From contig JAFDDA010000011.1 in assembly GCA_019311105.1 (NCBI GenBank), positions 1 to 64,000 on the forward strand: a stretch of DNA of 64,000 bases, given 5' to 3'. Within the stretch, counting starts at the first letter, position 1; each line of letters begins with the position of its first letter. Below the pieces are notes generated by a model, which had not been told where the DNA came from, did not search any database, and worked only from the letters and a program-made list of their open reading frames with translations. A program made the position numbers and the translations under genes. The stretch is from Deltaproteobacteria bacterium. Its GTDB lineage: Bacteria; Myxococcota_A; UBA9160; JAFDDA01. Positions 33,479 through 42,877 of this stretch are shown here, one piece after another.

Positions 33479-34641
33479 TCGCGGGCCCGAGGCTGCTGCA
33501 TCAGTAGCCCTGGCACTCCGCCCAGCGCCGCCGGTGGAAGGCAGCGTCCCCGAGGCTCAGCTCGGCGGCACGGGCGCGCTTCAGGTAGAAGCCGATGTCG
33601 TGCTCGTCTGACGCCGATCCCGCCGTGCATCTGCACGGATTCGTTCGCCACTAGGATCGCGGCTTCGGAGCACTGGGCCTTGGCGAGCGAAACCAGCGCC
33701 GCCGCCTCGTCGTCGGCGGCGTCGATGGCGCGGGCAGCTGCCATGACGGCCGTGCGCGAGAGCTCGATGGCGATGAACTCGCGGGCTGCGCGGTGCTTGA
33801 GCGCCTGGAAGCTACCGATCGGCACCTCGAACTGTTTGCGCTGGCGCATGTAGTCGAGCGTCCGATCGAAGGCCTCCTGCATCGAGCCGACCATCTCGGC
33901 ACAAAGACCGACGGTCGCCCGGGCGGCGGCGGCTTCGAGAATCGGGGCGCCCTCGCCAACGGCACCGATGACATCGGCGGCGGCAACCTCCACGCCGTCG
34001 AGACGCACCAGCGCTGCATTGCGCGAATCGATGCGGTTCTGACGCACGATCGTCACCCCCGCAGCGTCGGGTCGCACGGCGAAGATCGTGACCCCTGCGG
34101 CGTCGTCCACGGCGCCGGAGGTCCGCGCCGACACGAGCAGCAGGTCGGCCACGTGGCCGTCGAGCACCTGGATCTTCTCACCCGTCAGTCGATAGCCGTC
34201 CCCCTCGGCATCGGCGCGCGTTTCCACATGGCAGAGGTTCCAGCGGCTGCGCGCTTCGTCGGAGGCAAGCGCGACGATCGCATCGCCCTCGACGATCTTC
34301 GGCGTCCATTCGGCCTGCAGGGCTTCGCTCCCCCCGAGCGCGAGCGTCTGCCCGGCGAGCAGCACCGTGGAGAGGAACGGTTCGGGTGCGAGCGTGCGGC
34401 CGAGCGCTTCCATCACCACCGCCAGCTCCGCCATGCCCATCTCGGCGCCGCCGTGGATCTCGGCAAAGGGGATGCCGACCCAGCCGAGCTCGGCCATCTC
34501 CTTCCAGAGCGCCTTCGAGAAGCCGGTGGCGTCGTTCGAGTCGCGCAGCGCGCGCATGCGAGCGACCGGCGATTTCTCCGCCACGAAATCGCGGGCAGTC
34601 TTGGCGAGGAGTTCTTGATCTTCGGTGAGGACGAGCTGCAT
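33475..34641 (-). CDS. Acyl-CoA dehydrogenase, C-terminal frameshift
   Basis: A FadE-type flavoprotein. The N-terminal helical domain starts MQLVLTEDQELL. It continues through the FAD domain and the C-terminal bundle (ALKHRAAREF, SVQMHGGIGV). After HGGIGV the frame shifts near 33610: an alternative frame gives EHDIGFYLKRARAAEL and ends at a TGA at 33501. A two-base loss (or one-base gain) explains it. Without the shift the protein would be about 380 residues and end before hemE; with it the frame runs into hemE. No catalytic glutamate of the usual position is evident, as in the non-catalytic partner of heteromeric dehydrogenases such as FadE28/FadE29. Confidence 0.8.
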   Translation of the reverse strand: MQLVLTEDQELLAKTARDFVAEKSPVARMRALRDSNDATGFSKALWKEMAELGWVGIPFAEIHGGAEMGMAELAVVMEALGRTLAPEPFLSTVLLAGQTLALGGSEALQAEWTPKIVEGDAIVALASDEARSRWNLCHVETRADAEGDGYRLTGEKIQVLDGHVADLLLVSARTSGAVDDAAGVTIFAVRPDAAGVTIVRQNRIDSRNAALVRLDGVEVAAADVIGAVGEGAPILEAAAARATVGLCAEMVGSMQEAFDRTLDYMRQRKQFEVPIGSFQALKHRAAREFIAIELSRTAVMAAARAIDAADDEAAALVSLAKAQCSEAAILVANESVQMHGGIGVRRARHRLLPEARPCRRAEPRGRCLPPAALGGVPGLLMQQPRARE

Positions 34642-34655
34642 CGTTTGTCTCCGCC

Positions 34656-35855
34656 CTAGTCCGGGAGGCCGAGCACATGCTTGGCGATGATGTTGAGCTG
34701 GATCTCGGACGTGCCGCCCTCGATGGAGTTGCCGCGGGAGCGCAGCCAATCGCGGGTGCGGGCCAGCTCGTCTTCGTCGAAGCCGTCGCCCTCCCAGCCG
34801 AGGCCCTGGGGCCCGGCCAGTCGGACCATCAGCTCGCTGCGACGCATGTTCAGCTCGGTGCCATGGATCTTGAAGAAGGACGTCTCGGCGCCGGGCTGAT
34901 GGCCGGCCTTGGCGGCGTCGCGGGTGCGCTGGAGGGTCAGCAGGAAGGCCCGCGTGTCCATCTCCATGTGGGCGACCTCGTCGCGCAGCAACGGGTCGGC
35001 GACCTCGCCGTCGCCACCGAGGTAGTCGCGCGCCAGGTCCGAGAGCCCCTTGCGCTTCTTGCTCGTCCCACTGGCGCCGCCGCCGAACGCGTCGGCGATC
35101 ATCGTCCGCTCGTGCCCGAGCAGAGCCTTGGCCACCGTCCAGCCCGCGTTGATTTTGGAGATCACGTTCTTCACGGGGACGCGAACGTCATCGAACGTGG
35201 TCTCGCAGAAGGGTGAGGAGCCGCTGATCAGCTTGATCGGTGCAATGCTGACGCCGGGAGAAGCCATGTCGATCAGCAGGAACGTGATGCCCTCCTGCTT
35301 CTTGGCCTCGGGGTCCGTGCGAACGAGCGCGAAGATCCAGTCGGCCTCGTCTGCGTAGGAAGTCCAGACCTTGTGACCGTTGATGATGAAGTCGTCGCCG
35401 TCCCGGACGGCACGCGTCTGGACCGAAGCCAGGTCCGAGCCGGAGCCGGGCTCCGAGTAGCCCTGACACCAGCGGATCTCGCCGCGACAGATCTTCGGCA
35501 GGTGTTCGAGCTTCTGCTCTTCCGTGCCGTATTGGAGGAGGGTCGGCCCGATCATCGTGAGCCCGAACCCGATCAGGGGCGGCGGGACGCGGAGCTTGCC
35601 CATCTCCTGGCCGAGCGCCTTGGCTTCTGCAGCCGAGAGACCGCCGCCGCCGTACTCCTTGGGCCAGGTCGGCGCGGTGTAGCCCTGCTCGACGCACCGT
35701 TCGAGCCAGAGCTTCGCGTCGGGGTTCGCGTAGACCCACTTCTTCCCGCCCCACACGCCCTCGAGCGCGCTGGCGCCCCGGCCGCGCAGGGACTCGGGGG
35801 CATTGGTTTCGAGCCAGGCCGCTACGTCGCTGCGGAACGAGTCGAGATCGGACAC
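34656..35855 (-). CDS. Acyl-CoA dehydrogenase
   Basis: A 399-residue FAD-dependent acyl-CoA dehydrogenase. Typical segments are the FAD/acyl-binding WCQGYSEPGSGSDLAS, INGHKVWTSYADEADW and the C-terminal SIEGGTSEIQLNIIAKHVLG, whose glutamate is in the position used as catalytic base in many family members. It precedes the second dehydrogenase by 14 bases. Paired genes of this kind form heterotetramers in steroid side-chain oxidation; that role is inferred, and the acyl substrate is unknown. Confidence 0.92.
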   Translation of the reverse strand: MSDLDSFRSDVAAWLETNAPESLRGRGASALEGVWGGKKWVYANPDAKLWLERCVEQGYTAPTWPKEYGGGGLSAAEAKALGQEMGKLRVPPPLIGFGLTMIGPTLLQYGTEEQKLEHLPKICRGEIRWCQGYSEPGSGSDLASVQTRAVRDGDDFIINGHKVWTSYADEADWIFALVRTDPEAKKQEGITFLLIDMASPGVSIAPIKLISGSSPFCETTFDDVRVPVKNVISKINAGWTVAKALLGHERTMIADAFGGGASGTSKKRKGLSDLARDYLGGDGEVADPLLRDEVAHMEMDTRAFLLTLQRTRDAAKAGHQPGAETSFFKIHGTELNMRRSELMVRLAGPQGLGWEGDGFDEDELARTRDWLRSRGNSIEGGTSEIQLNIIAKHVLGLPD

Positions 35856-35998
35856 GGGGGTTCCTCGATGGGGTGAGGTTGGGGGGCGCGTGCCGGCCGC
35901 GAGCCGGACGGGCGTCAGTGTAGCAGGGAGCCGGGCCGTGGCGGCTCTGGCGACCCCGCGCGATCCACAGTACGAATGGTCGGGCAGGAGGTTGTACC

Positions 35999-36442
35999 GT
36001 GGGTTTCCCCTACAAGAAGGTGTTGGTGGCCATCGACTTCTCGCCGGCTTCGCGCCGTGCGCTGCGTGAGGCCAGCCGACTTGCCGGGTCGGAGGCGGAA
36101 CTCGAACTGATCCACGTGACCCAGAAGCTCAAGCCATCGATCCCGTGGTCGTCGGTCAATCGCAAGATCGTGACGAAGCTCGGGCGCAATGCCGTGACCG
36201 ACGCGCGCGCTGCGCTCGTCGAGCTGGCCGAGGGGCTGCGCAACGCGCGGGTACGAACGCAGGTCCGGATCGGCGTCCCTCACGAGGCGATCCTCGCCGA
36301 GGCGAAGCGACGCAAGGCCGATGTGATCGTCGTCGGATCGCGGGGCCACACCCTGTCGGAGCGCCTCGCCATGGGTTCGACCACCGAACGCCTCGTGCGC
36401 AAGGCTTCGGTCCCGGTGCTCGTGGTCCCGGCCAGGCGCTAG
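35999..36442 (+). CDS. Universal stress protein, single UspA domain
   Basis: A 147-residue UspA-domain protein. It starts YKKVLVAIDFSPASR and ends with the nucleotide-binding pattern GSRGHTLSERLAMGSTTERL. GTG at 35999 follows CAGGAGG at seven bases, a strong ribosome-binding site. It is not adjacent to the tandem universal stress protein at 18.4 kb and has no -24/-12 sequence that I could see. Confidence 0.88.
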   Translation: MGFPYKKVLVAIDFSPASRRALREASRLAGSEAELELIHVTQKLKPSIPWSSVNRKIVTKLGRNAVTDARAALVELAEGLRNARVRTQVRIGVPHEAILAEAKRRKADVIVVGSRGHTLSERLAMGSTTERLVRKASVPVLVVPARR

Positions 36443-36505
36443 CCCGGCCGGTGCTTCGGGCCCGGCCGCCGCGTCCGGCGAGGCTCTGTTACCTTCCGAC
36501 TTCCC

Positions 36506-37453
36506 ATGGAAGTCGTTCTCGCCAGCCCGCGTGGCTTTTGCGCGGGTGTAGACCGCGCCATCGAAACCGTCGAGCTGGCCCTCGAACGCTACGGCCCGCC
36601 CGTCTACGTGCGCCACGAAATCGTCCACAACCGCCACGTGGTCGAGTCGCTGCGCGCAAAGGGTGCGGTCTTCATCGAAGACCCCTCCGACGCACCCGAG
36701 GGCGCCCACCTCGTCTTCAGCGCCCATGGGGTCTCGCCCGCCGTGCGCAACGCCGCGAGCAAACGCGGGCTGCGCGCCCTCGACGCCACCTGCCCGCTCG
36801 TCACCAAGGTCCACGTGGAGGCACAGCGCTTCGACCGGAAAGGCCACGAGATCGTGCTCGTCGGCCACGCCGGCCACGTCGAGGTCGAGGGCACCATGGG
36901 GCACGCGCCCGAGCGCATGCACCTCGTCGAATCGGTGGCGGACGTGGCGAAGCTCGAAGTCGAAGACCCGACGCGGCTCGCGTGCTTGACCCAGACCACG
37001 CTGTCCGTAGACGACACCGCGGAGATCATGGCCGCGCTTCACGAGCGCTTCCCAGAGATCGCGCTGCCCCGCAAGGACGACATCTGTTATGCGACCCAGA
37101 ATCGCCAGAACGCGGTGAAGGATCTCTCGCGCGGGGCCGAGGTCGTGCTCGTAGTGGGAGCGCCGACCTCGAGCAACAGCAACCGGCTGGTCGAGCTGGC
37201 CGAAAAGTGTGGCGCCCGGGGCTACCTGGTCGAGACGGCCGAGGACATCCAACCCGACTGGATCGAAGGCGTCGCCTGCGTCGGCCTGACGGCCGGAGCG
37301 TCGGCCCCCGAGATCCTGGTCGAACAGGTGATCGAACGGTTGCGCGCCCTCGCTCCGGATGGCTTCGTGCTGGACACCCTGCCCCGGGTCGATGAAGGCG
37401 TGGTCTTCCAACTACCGGCCGAACTGCGACACGCGCGACACGCCGGCGAGTAG
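36506..37453 (+). CDS. ispH: 4-hydroxy-3-methylbut-2-enyl diphosphate reductase
   Basis: A 315-residue [4Fe-4S] enzyme that makes IPP and DMAPP in the last step of the methylerythritol-phosphate pathway. The cluster cysteines are in [22 protein letters not shown] and AC-region [15 protein letters not shown]; the SAHGVSP, HEIVHN and TSSNSNRL motifs are intact. ATG 36506. The next gene, a MATE exporter, starts directly after its stop, so the two may be cotranscribed. Confidence 0.95.
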   Translation: MEVVLASPRGFCAGVDRAIETVELALERYGPPVYVRHEIVHNRHVVESLRAKGAVFIEDPSDAPEGAHLVFSAHGVSPAVRNAASKRGLRALDATCPLVTKVHVEAQRFDRKGHEIVLVGHAGHVEVEGTMGHAPERMHLVESVADVAKLEVEDPTRLACLTQTTLSVDDTAEIMAALHERFPEIALPRKDDICYATQNRQNAVKDLSRGAEVVLVVGAPTSSNSNRLVELAEKCGARGYLVETAEDIQPDWIEGVACVGLTAGASAPEILVEQVIERLRALAPDGFVLDTLPRVDEGVVFQLPAELRHARHAGE

Positions 37454-38992
37454 ATGGACGACGGAAAGCCCGACGAGAGCTACAGCGACGAAGCCGTCGA
37501 AGCCGCGGCCGACGAAGTCCTCGAAGACGTCGCCGAACTCGGCGATCCCGAGGGCGCGCCGGCCCTGCCCTCCGCCGCGCTCGCCGCCGCCGCCGCTGCC
37601 GCCGCCACCGCCACCGGGCCGGACGCCGCGACCGACGAGCCGGCGGTCGTCAGCACGCAACCCGAACGCGAGATCTGGGGCCTGGCCTGGCCCGTGATCC
37701 TCTCGCAGGTCCTGGCAAGCGCCGTCTCGTTGGTGGACATCGCGATGGTCGGCCGCCTCACCCGCGAGGCCGTCGCGGCGGTCGGCTACACGACCCAATA
37801 CGTCTGGCTCACCCAGTCCGTGATCTTCTCGATCGGCATCGCCTGCGTGGCGATGATGTCTCGGGCGGTGGGAGCCGGGGAGCCCGACCGCGCCCGCAGC
37901 GCCTTTGCCGCCACGCTGGTCGTCGCCCTGACGATCGCCCTCGCGATCACGGGCGTAGCCTTTGCGGCGCCGGAATTCCTGCTCGGGCTGCTCGATGCCC
38001 AGCCCGAGATCGTGGAACTGGCCGTGCCCTACCTGCTGCTCGTGGTCGGCACGACGCCGCTGCTGGCCGTCTCCCTCACCATCGAGAGCGCCATGCGGGC
38101 CGTCAAGGACACCCGCACGCCGATGATCATCGCCGCGAGCATCACCGTCGTGAAGACCGTGCTGAACGGCTTGCTGATCTTCGGCCTGTTCGGCTTCCCG
38201 CGGCTCGAGCTCGTCGGCGCCGGCATCGCGACCGTCGTATCTCTCGTCCTGGGCCTCGTTCTGTTCGTGGCCGCCGTGCTGCGGAAAGGAACCGACCCCG
38301 TGCTGCGGCTGCGGCCGCGCCACTTCATCGCCGCGCGCGCCGTGTTGCCCCAGGTCGTGCGCATCTCGCTCCCTGCGGTGGGTGAACGCGTGCTGATGAA
38401 CTCGGCGATGATGACCTACTTCACCTTGCTCGGGACGTACGGCAGCGCGGCGATCGCGGCCTACACCATCGGGATCCGGATCCTCTCCTTCACCTGGATC
38501 CCCGGCGTCGGCTTCTCGGTCGCGTCCTCGACCCTGGTGGGTCAGTCCCTCGGCGCGAGCCGTCCCGAAGACGCCGCACGGGCGGGCTGGCGCGCCGTAC
38601 GCATGGCCGTGCAGGTTTCGATCGTGCTGGGTGTCATCTTCGCCATCGGCCGCGAGCCGCTGGCACGCGCCTTCAGCGTAGACGAAGGCGTCATCACAGA
38701 ACTCATCCCGTTCATGCTGCTGCTCGCCCTGTCGCAGCCGCTGCTCGGCCTGCACTTCACCCTGGCGGGCGCCTTGCGCGGTGCCGGCGACACGATGACG
38801 CCGCTCATCGCCGCCGGCATCGGCAACTGGGTCTTCCGCGTCCCCCTGGCCTATCTCGTGACCCGAGTCTTCGAGCTGCCGGTGATCTGGGTCTGGTGGT
38901 GCCTCGTCTTCGACCACGTAGCCCGCGGCACAATCCTGGCCATCGTCTTCCGCCGCGGCCGCTGGAAAGAACGCCTAGGCGCCGAGGTCTAG
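37454..38992 (+). CDS. MATE-family multidrug/Na+ antiporter
   Basis: A 512-residue inner-membrane transporter with twelve hydrophobic segments after a long acidic and alanine-rich cytoplasmic extension of about 70 residues (a run ending AAAAAAAATATGPDAATDE). The core begins IWGLAWPVILSQVLASAVSLVDIAMVGRL, typical of MATE exporters, and has the repeat-like second half LPQVVRISLPAVGERVLMN. It starts immediately after ispH. Substrate is unknown. Its 3' end is overlapped by about 190 bases of the extended clpA frame on the opposite strand. Confidence 0.85.
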   Translation: MDDGKPDESYSDEAVEAAADEVLEDVAELGDPEGAPALPSAALAAAAAAAATATGPDAATDEPAVVSTQPEREIWGLAWPVILSQVLASAVSLVDIAMVGRLTREAVAAVGYTTQYVWLTQSVIFSIGIACVAMMSRAVGAGEPDRARSAFAATLVVALTIALAITGVAFAAPEFLLGLLDAQPEIVELAVPYLLLVVGTTPLLAVSLTIESAMRAVKDTRTPMIIAASITVVKTVLNGLLIFGLFGFPRLELVGAGIATVVSLVLGLVLFVAAVLRKGTDPVLRLRPRHFIAARAVLPQVVRISLPAVGERVLMNSAMMTYFTLLGTYGSAAIAAYTIGIRILSFTWIPGVGFSVASSTLVGQSLGASRPEDAARAGWRAVRMAVQVSIVLGVIFAIGREPLARAFSVDEGVITELIPFMLLLALSQPLLGLHFTLAGALRGAGDTMTPLIAAGIGNWVFRVPLAYLVTRVFELPVIWVWWCLVFDHVARGTILAIVFRRGRWKERLGAEV

Positions 38993-41318
38993 CCGCTGAC
39001 GAAGGGGACGGTTCTCTTTGATGACGAAACCACCAAGACGCTGGCGTCCTGACACAGGCCCTGGTTTCGTCATCAAAGCGGAAGAGGAGGCGGTCGCCGT
39101 CGCAGTCGACGGTCACGGAACTGCCCTTGTCGAGGTCTCCGAAGAGGATCTCGTCGGCGAGGCGGTCTTCGAGCTCGGTCTGGATCACGCGATCGAGGGG
39201 ACGGGCGCCGAAGTCGGGGTCATAGCCCTTCTCTACGAGGAAACCGCGCGCCGCGTCGGTGAGCTCGAGCGAGATGCCCTTCTCCGCGAGCCGCCCCTCC
39301 ACCTGCTTCACGAACTTCTCGACCACGTGGCCCATGACCTCGGGCGTGAGCGCCTCGAACTGCACCACGGCGTCGAGGCGGTTGCGGAACTCCGGGCTGA
39401 ACATGCGCTCGAAGGCCGTGCCCTCGCCGCCCTTCCGGCCGCCGGAGAAGCCGATGGCCCGGCGCGAGGCGTCGCGCGCACCGACGTTGCTCGTCATGAT
39501 GAGCGTCACGTGCCGGAAGTCGGCGGCGCGGCCCATGTTGTCGGTCAGGGTCGCGTGATCCATGACCTGGAGCAGCACGTCGAAGACCTCCGAGTGGGCC
39601 TTCTCGATCTCGTCGAGTAGCAACACCGTGTAGGGGTTCTTGCGGATCCCCTCCACGAGTTGGCCGCCCTGGTCGTAGCCGACGTAGCCCGGGGGCGCGC
39701 CGATCAGCCGCGCCACGGAGTGCCGCTCGGTGTACTCGCTCATGTCGAAACGCAGGAACGGCACGCCCATGGTCTTGGCGAGTTGCTTCGAGAGCTCGGT
39801 CTTGCCGACGCCCGTCGGCCCGGTGAACAGGAACGAACCGATCGGATGTTCGGGGTTCCCGAGGCCGGCACGCGCCCGCTTCACTGCACGCGCCACGGTG
39901 TGGATCGCAGCATCCTGACCGAAGACGACCTTCTGCAGATCGGGCTCGAGATTTTCGAGGCGAATCTTGTCCTGGGTCGAAACCTGGGCCACGGGAACGC
40001 CGGCGATGCGCGCGACCGTCTGCTCCATGTCCGGCACGCCGACGCTCTTGCGCTTCTTCGTGCCGAGCCGAATCGCAGCACCCGCCTCGTCCATGACGTC
40101 GATGGCCTTGTCGGGCAGGAAGCGATCCTGGATGTGCTTCACCGAGAGGTTCACCGCCGCCTCGAGCGCCGGCTTGGTGAACTTCACGCCGTGATGTTCT
40201 TCGTACTTCGGGGCGAGGCCCTTCAGGATCTGCACCGTCTCGTCGCTCGAGGGCTCGTGGACGTCGATGCGCTGGAAGCGGCGCGAGAGCGCACGGTCGC
40301 GTTCGAAGTGGCGGAACTCGGCGTAGGTCGTGCTGCCCATGCAGCGCAGCTCGCCCGAGGCCAGCAGCGGCTTCAGCATGCTCGAAGCGTCCACCGCCCC
40401 ACCCTGGGCCGCCCCCGCGCCGAGGATCGAGTGGATCTCGTCGATGAAGACGATCGGGTTGTCGCGCTCGAGCACGGCGGCGATCAGCGCCTTGAAGCGC
40501 GCTTCGAAGTCGCCGCGATAGCGCGTGCCCGCGACGAGCGCGCCCACGTCGAGGCTGAAGATCTCGGCCGTCTGCATGTCCGCGGGGACGCGTCCCTCGA
40601 AAATTCGGAGCGCGAGCCCTTCGGCCAGCGCCGTCTTCCCCACGCCCGTCTCGCCCACGAGGATCGGGTTGTTCTTCCGGCGGCGTGCCAGCACGTGGAC
40701 CATCCGCTCGAGTTCGTTCTCTCGGCCCACGAGAGGGTCGAGCTTTCCCGCCGAGGCGCGCTCGGTCAGGTTGGTCGCGAAGAGTTCGAGCGGGTCGGTG
40801 ATCTCCTCGCCTTCTTCGTCGAAGCCTTCGAGCCCCGGACCGCCGGGGGAGATTTCCTCTTCGTTGCCATCCAGGCCCGGCACCTTCGCAATGCCGTGGG
40901 AAACGAACTTCAACACGTCGAGGCGCGACACGCCCTGCTGACGCAGCAAGGTCACGGCGTGGGAATCGGGCTCCTGGAAGATCGCCGCGAGAAGGTCGTC
41001 CACCTCGACCTCTTCCTTCTCAGCGGACTCGACGTGGGCGATGGCGCTCTGCACGACGCGGTGGAAGGCCAGGGTCTGGCGCGCTTCCCCGGGGACGGCC
41101 TCGGTGTCGACCTCCACGTCTTCGGCGAAGAAACGCTGCAAGGCCGTCTTCAGGGCGGCGACATCGGCACCGCAGGCGGACAGCACCTGGACACCCCGCT
41201 CGTCGTGGAGCAACGCGTAGAGAAGATGCTCGACGGTGACGTAGGCGTGGCGGCGCACCGCCGCTTCTCGCAACGCCACCTGAAGGGTCAGCTGTAGCTC
41301 TCGCCCGAGGCTTGCCAT
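38805..41318 (-). CDS. clpA: ATP-dependent Clp protease ATPase subunit ClpA, 3'-extended frame
   Basis: An AAA+ unfoldase. The N-domain (residues 1-145) holds two Clp repeats. D1 has Walker A GETGVGKTA and Walker B VFIDEIH; D2 has GPTGVGKTE and LLLDEIEKAH. The C-terminal D2-small domain ends about LLFRF. The true stop seems lost where the dispersed repeat at 38996 joins; the frame then reads DDETRACVRTPASWWFRH and runs antisense into the MATE gene to 38805, adding about 85 foreign residues. The start ATG at 41318 directly follows the clpS stop. Confidence 0.9.
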   Translation of the reverse strand: MASLGRELQLTLQVALREAAVRRHAYVTVEHLLYALLHDERGVQVLSACGADVAALKTALQRFFAEDVEVDTEAVPGEARQTLAFHRVVQSAIAHVESAEKEEVEVDDLLAAIFQEPDSHAVTLLRQQGVSRLDVLKFVSHGIAKVPGLDGNEEEISPGGPGLEGFDEEGEEITDPLELFATNLTERASAGKLDPLVGRENELERMVHVLARRRKNNPILVGETGVGKTALAEGLALRIFEGRVPADMQTAEIFSLDVGALVAGTRYRGDFEARFKALIAAVLERDNPIVFIDEIHSILGAGAAQGGAVDASSMLKPLLASGELRCMGSTTYAEFRHFERDRALSRRFQRIDVHEPSSDETVQILKGLAPKYEEHHGVKFTKPALEAAVNLSVKHIQDRFLPDKAIDVMDEAGAAIRLGTKKRKSVGVPDMEQTVARIAGVPVAQVSTQDKIRLENLEPDLQKVVFGQDAAIHTVARAVKRARAGLGNPEHPIGSFLFTGPTGVGKTELSKQLAKTMGVPFLRFDMSEYTERHSVARLIGAPPGYVGYDQGGQLVEGIRKNPYTVLLLDEIEKAHSEVFDVLLQVMDHATLTDNMGRAADFRHVTLIMTSNVGARDASRRAIGFSGGRKGGEGTAFERMFSPEFRNRLDAVVQFEALTPEVMGHVVEKFVKQVEGRLAEKGISLELTDAARGFLVEKGYDPDFGARPLDRVIQTELEDRLADEILFGDLDKGSSVTVDCDGDRLLFRFDDETRACVRTPASWWFRHQREPSPSSAARPRRLGVLSSGRGGRRWPGLCRGLRGRRRGTTRPRSPAARRLGSRDRPGGRGRPSCRCRRR
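38996..39077. repeat. Dispersed repeat with 16-bp inverted arms, copy 1
   Basis: TTTGATGACGAAACCA (39017-39032) is repeated in perfect inverse at 39062-39077, with a 29-base spacer. The left flank CTGACGAAGGGGACGGTTCT continues the repeat and recurs at 47665-47698 on the other strand with one difference over 34 bases. The element lies after the MATE stop and inside the extended clpA frame, and may be a REP/MITE-type palindrome. RAYT-associated repeats are a possible class. Confidence 0.7.
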
Positions 41319-41669
41319 CTATTCCTGCTCCACGCCCGCCCGCAGCGGGTATCCCATCTTCTCGGCCGCCTGATGCACGGCCACGAGCTTGGTCTCCGCG
41401 ACCTCCAGAACGTACACACCCGCGATCCCGAAGCCGTTCTTATGGATCCCGAGCATCAGCTGGGTCGCCTCCGCAGGCCCCTTCTGGAATATCTGCTCCA
41501 GGATCTGGACGACGAACTCCATGGGGGTGAAATCGTCGTTGTAGAGGATGACCTTGAATTTCGGCGGGCGCCGCACCTTGGGGCGCGTCTGGGTCAGGAC
41601 GCTGCGACCCCGGCCCGGGTCCACGGGGGCCGGCTTCTTGGGAGGGTCTTCAGCGCACCAAGCCAGCAT
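41319..41669 (-). CDS. clpS: Clp protease adaptor protein ClpS
   Basis: A 116-residue N-end-rule adaptor. The core VILYNDDFTPMEFVVQIL is the ClpS signature, with the hydrophobic pocket residues (ND, and the following M/F) for N-degron recognition. The tail GVYVLEVAETKLVAVHQAAEKMGYPL completes the fold. The N-terminal 35 residues are disordered. Its stop abuts the clpA ATG (41318), a conserved clpS-clpA order. Confidence 0.95.
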   Translation of the reverse strand: MLAWCAEDPPKKPAPVDPGRGRSVLTQTRPKVRRPPKFKVILYNDDFTPMEFVVQILEQIFQKGPAEATQLMLGIHKNGFGIAGVYVLEVAETKLVAVHQAAEKMGYPLRAGVEQE

Positions 41670-41713
41670 GGGGACACGATAGCTCAGCGTTCGGCCCCGC
41701 TAGACTGCGGGCC

Positions 41714-42877
41714 ATGGCCGAGGTGCGGGTTGGTGAGGCGGTGGCAGAGCTTCCGCGGGATGCGTGGAACGCCCTCGTCGCAGACGGCTCGCCCTTCCTG
41801 GAATGGGACTTCCTGGCCTCGCTCGAAGAGTCCGGTTGCCTCGGCCGCGAGTCGGGCTGGCTGCCGCGGCCCGTCACACTCCACGACGATGCGGGCCGGA
41901 TGGTCGGCGCCGCGCCGCTCTACCTGAAGGGGCACAGCGAGGGCGAGTTCGTGTTCGACTGGGGTTGGGCGGACGCCGCCGAGCGCGCGGGCATCCGCTA
42001 CTACCCGAAGCTGCTGGTCGGTGTCCCGTTCTCGCCGGTGAGCGGTGCACGCTTCCTGACCGCCCCCGAGTTCAGCCGCAAGGAACGCAAAGAGGCGATC
42101 GCAACGCTCGGCGAGGCCCTGGTGAGCCTCTGCCGCGAGAACGAACTCTCCGGCGTCCACGTCAACTTCTGCCAGCCCGACGAGCTGGGCGTGCTCCAGA
42201 AGTCGGAGTTCGTGGCGCGGGTGGGCATGCAATACCACTGGGTCAACGAGGGCTACGCCGACTTCGACGCCTACCTCGCGCGCTTCCGCAGCAAGCGCCG
42301 CAACCAGATCCGCCGCGAGTTGCGCGGTGTGGCCGAGGCCGGCATCGAGGTGCGGGTCGCCGTGGGCGACGAGATCGACGAGGCCTGGTTCGAGCCCATG
42401 TTCGAGTTCTATCGCGCCAACGTCGACCGCCACCATTGGGGCCGGCGCTACCTGAACCGCGAATTTTTCGAACTCCTGCGGCAGCGCTTCCGGGATCGGC
42501 TCTGCTTCGCCGTAGCACTCGAGAACGGCGAGCCCATCGCCGGCGCCCTCAATGTCCAGAAGGGAGACGCGCTCTACGGACGCTATTGGGGCTGCACGCG
42601 CGAGGTCCGCTACCTGCACTTCGTCGTCTGCTACTACGAGGCGATCCGGCACTGCATCGACCACGGGATCTCGCGCTTCGAGCCAGGCGCCGGTGGCGAC
42701 TACAAGCAACTGCGTGGGTTCGATGCCACGCCGACCCTATCGGCCCACTTCCTTGCCGACGCGCGCCTCGCCGAAGCGGTAGGCCGCTACCTGGACCAGG
42801 AACGTCACGAGTACGCCGATGCCGTGCGTCACCTGCGACGCAACTCGGCGCTGAAGCCGGGAAACCCGGGGCCCTAG
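41714..42877 (+). CDS. FemAB/GNAT-like acyltransferase (DUF482/PF04339 family)
   Basis: A 387-residue protein with the pattern of the peptidogalycan/FemAB-like family: WDFLASLEESGCLGRESGW near residue 35, FDWGWADAAERAG, YYPKLLVGVPFSPVSGARF and the C-terminal FEPGAGGDYKQLRGF. Two tandem GNAT folds are expected. It probably transfers an acyl or aminoacyl group, but the acceptor is unknown. The stop overlaps the convergent CvpA-type gene. Confidence 0.8.
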   Translation: MAEVRVGEAVAELPRDAWNALVADGSPFLEWDFLASLEESGCLGRESGWLPRPVTLHDDAGRMVGAAPLYLKGHSEGEFVFDWGWADAAERAGIRYYPKLLVGVPFSPVSGARFLTAPEFSRKERKEAIATLGEALVSLCRENELSGVHVNFCQPDELGVLQKSEFVARVGMQYHWVNEGYADFDAYLARFRSKRRNQIRRELRGVAEAGIEVRVAVGDEIDEAWFEPMFEFYRANVDRHHWGRRYLNREFFELLRQRFRDRLCFAVALENGEPIAGALNVQKGDALYGRYWGCTREVRYLHFVVCYYEAIRHCIDHGISRFEPGAGGDYKQLRGFDATPTLSAHFLADARLAEAVGRYLDQERHEYADAVRHLRRNSALKPGNPGP

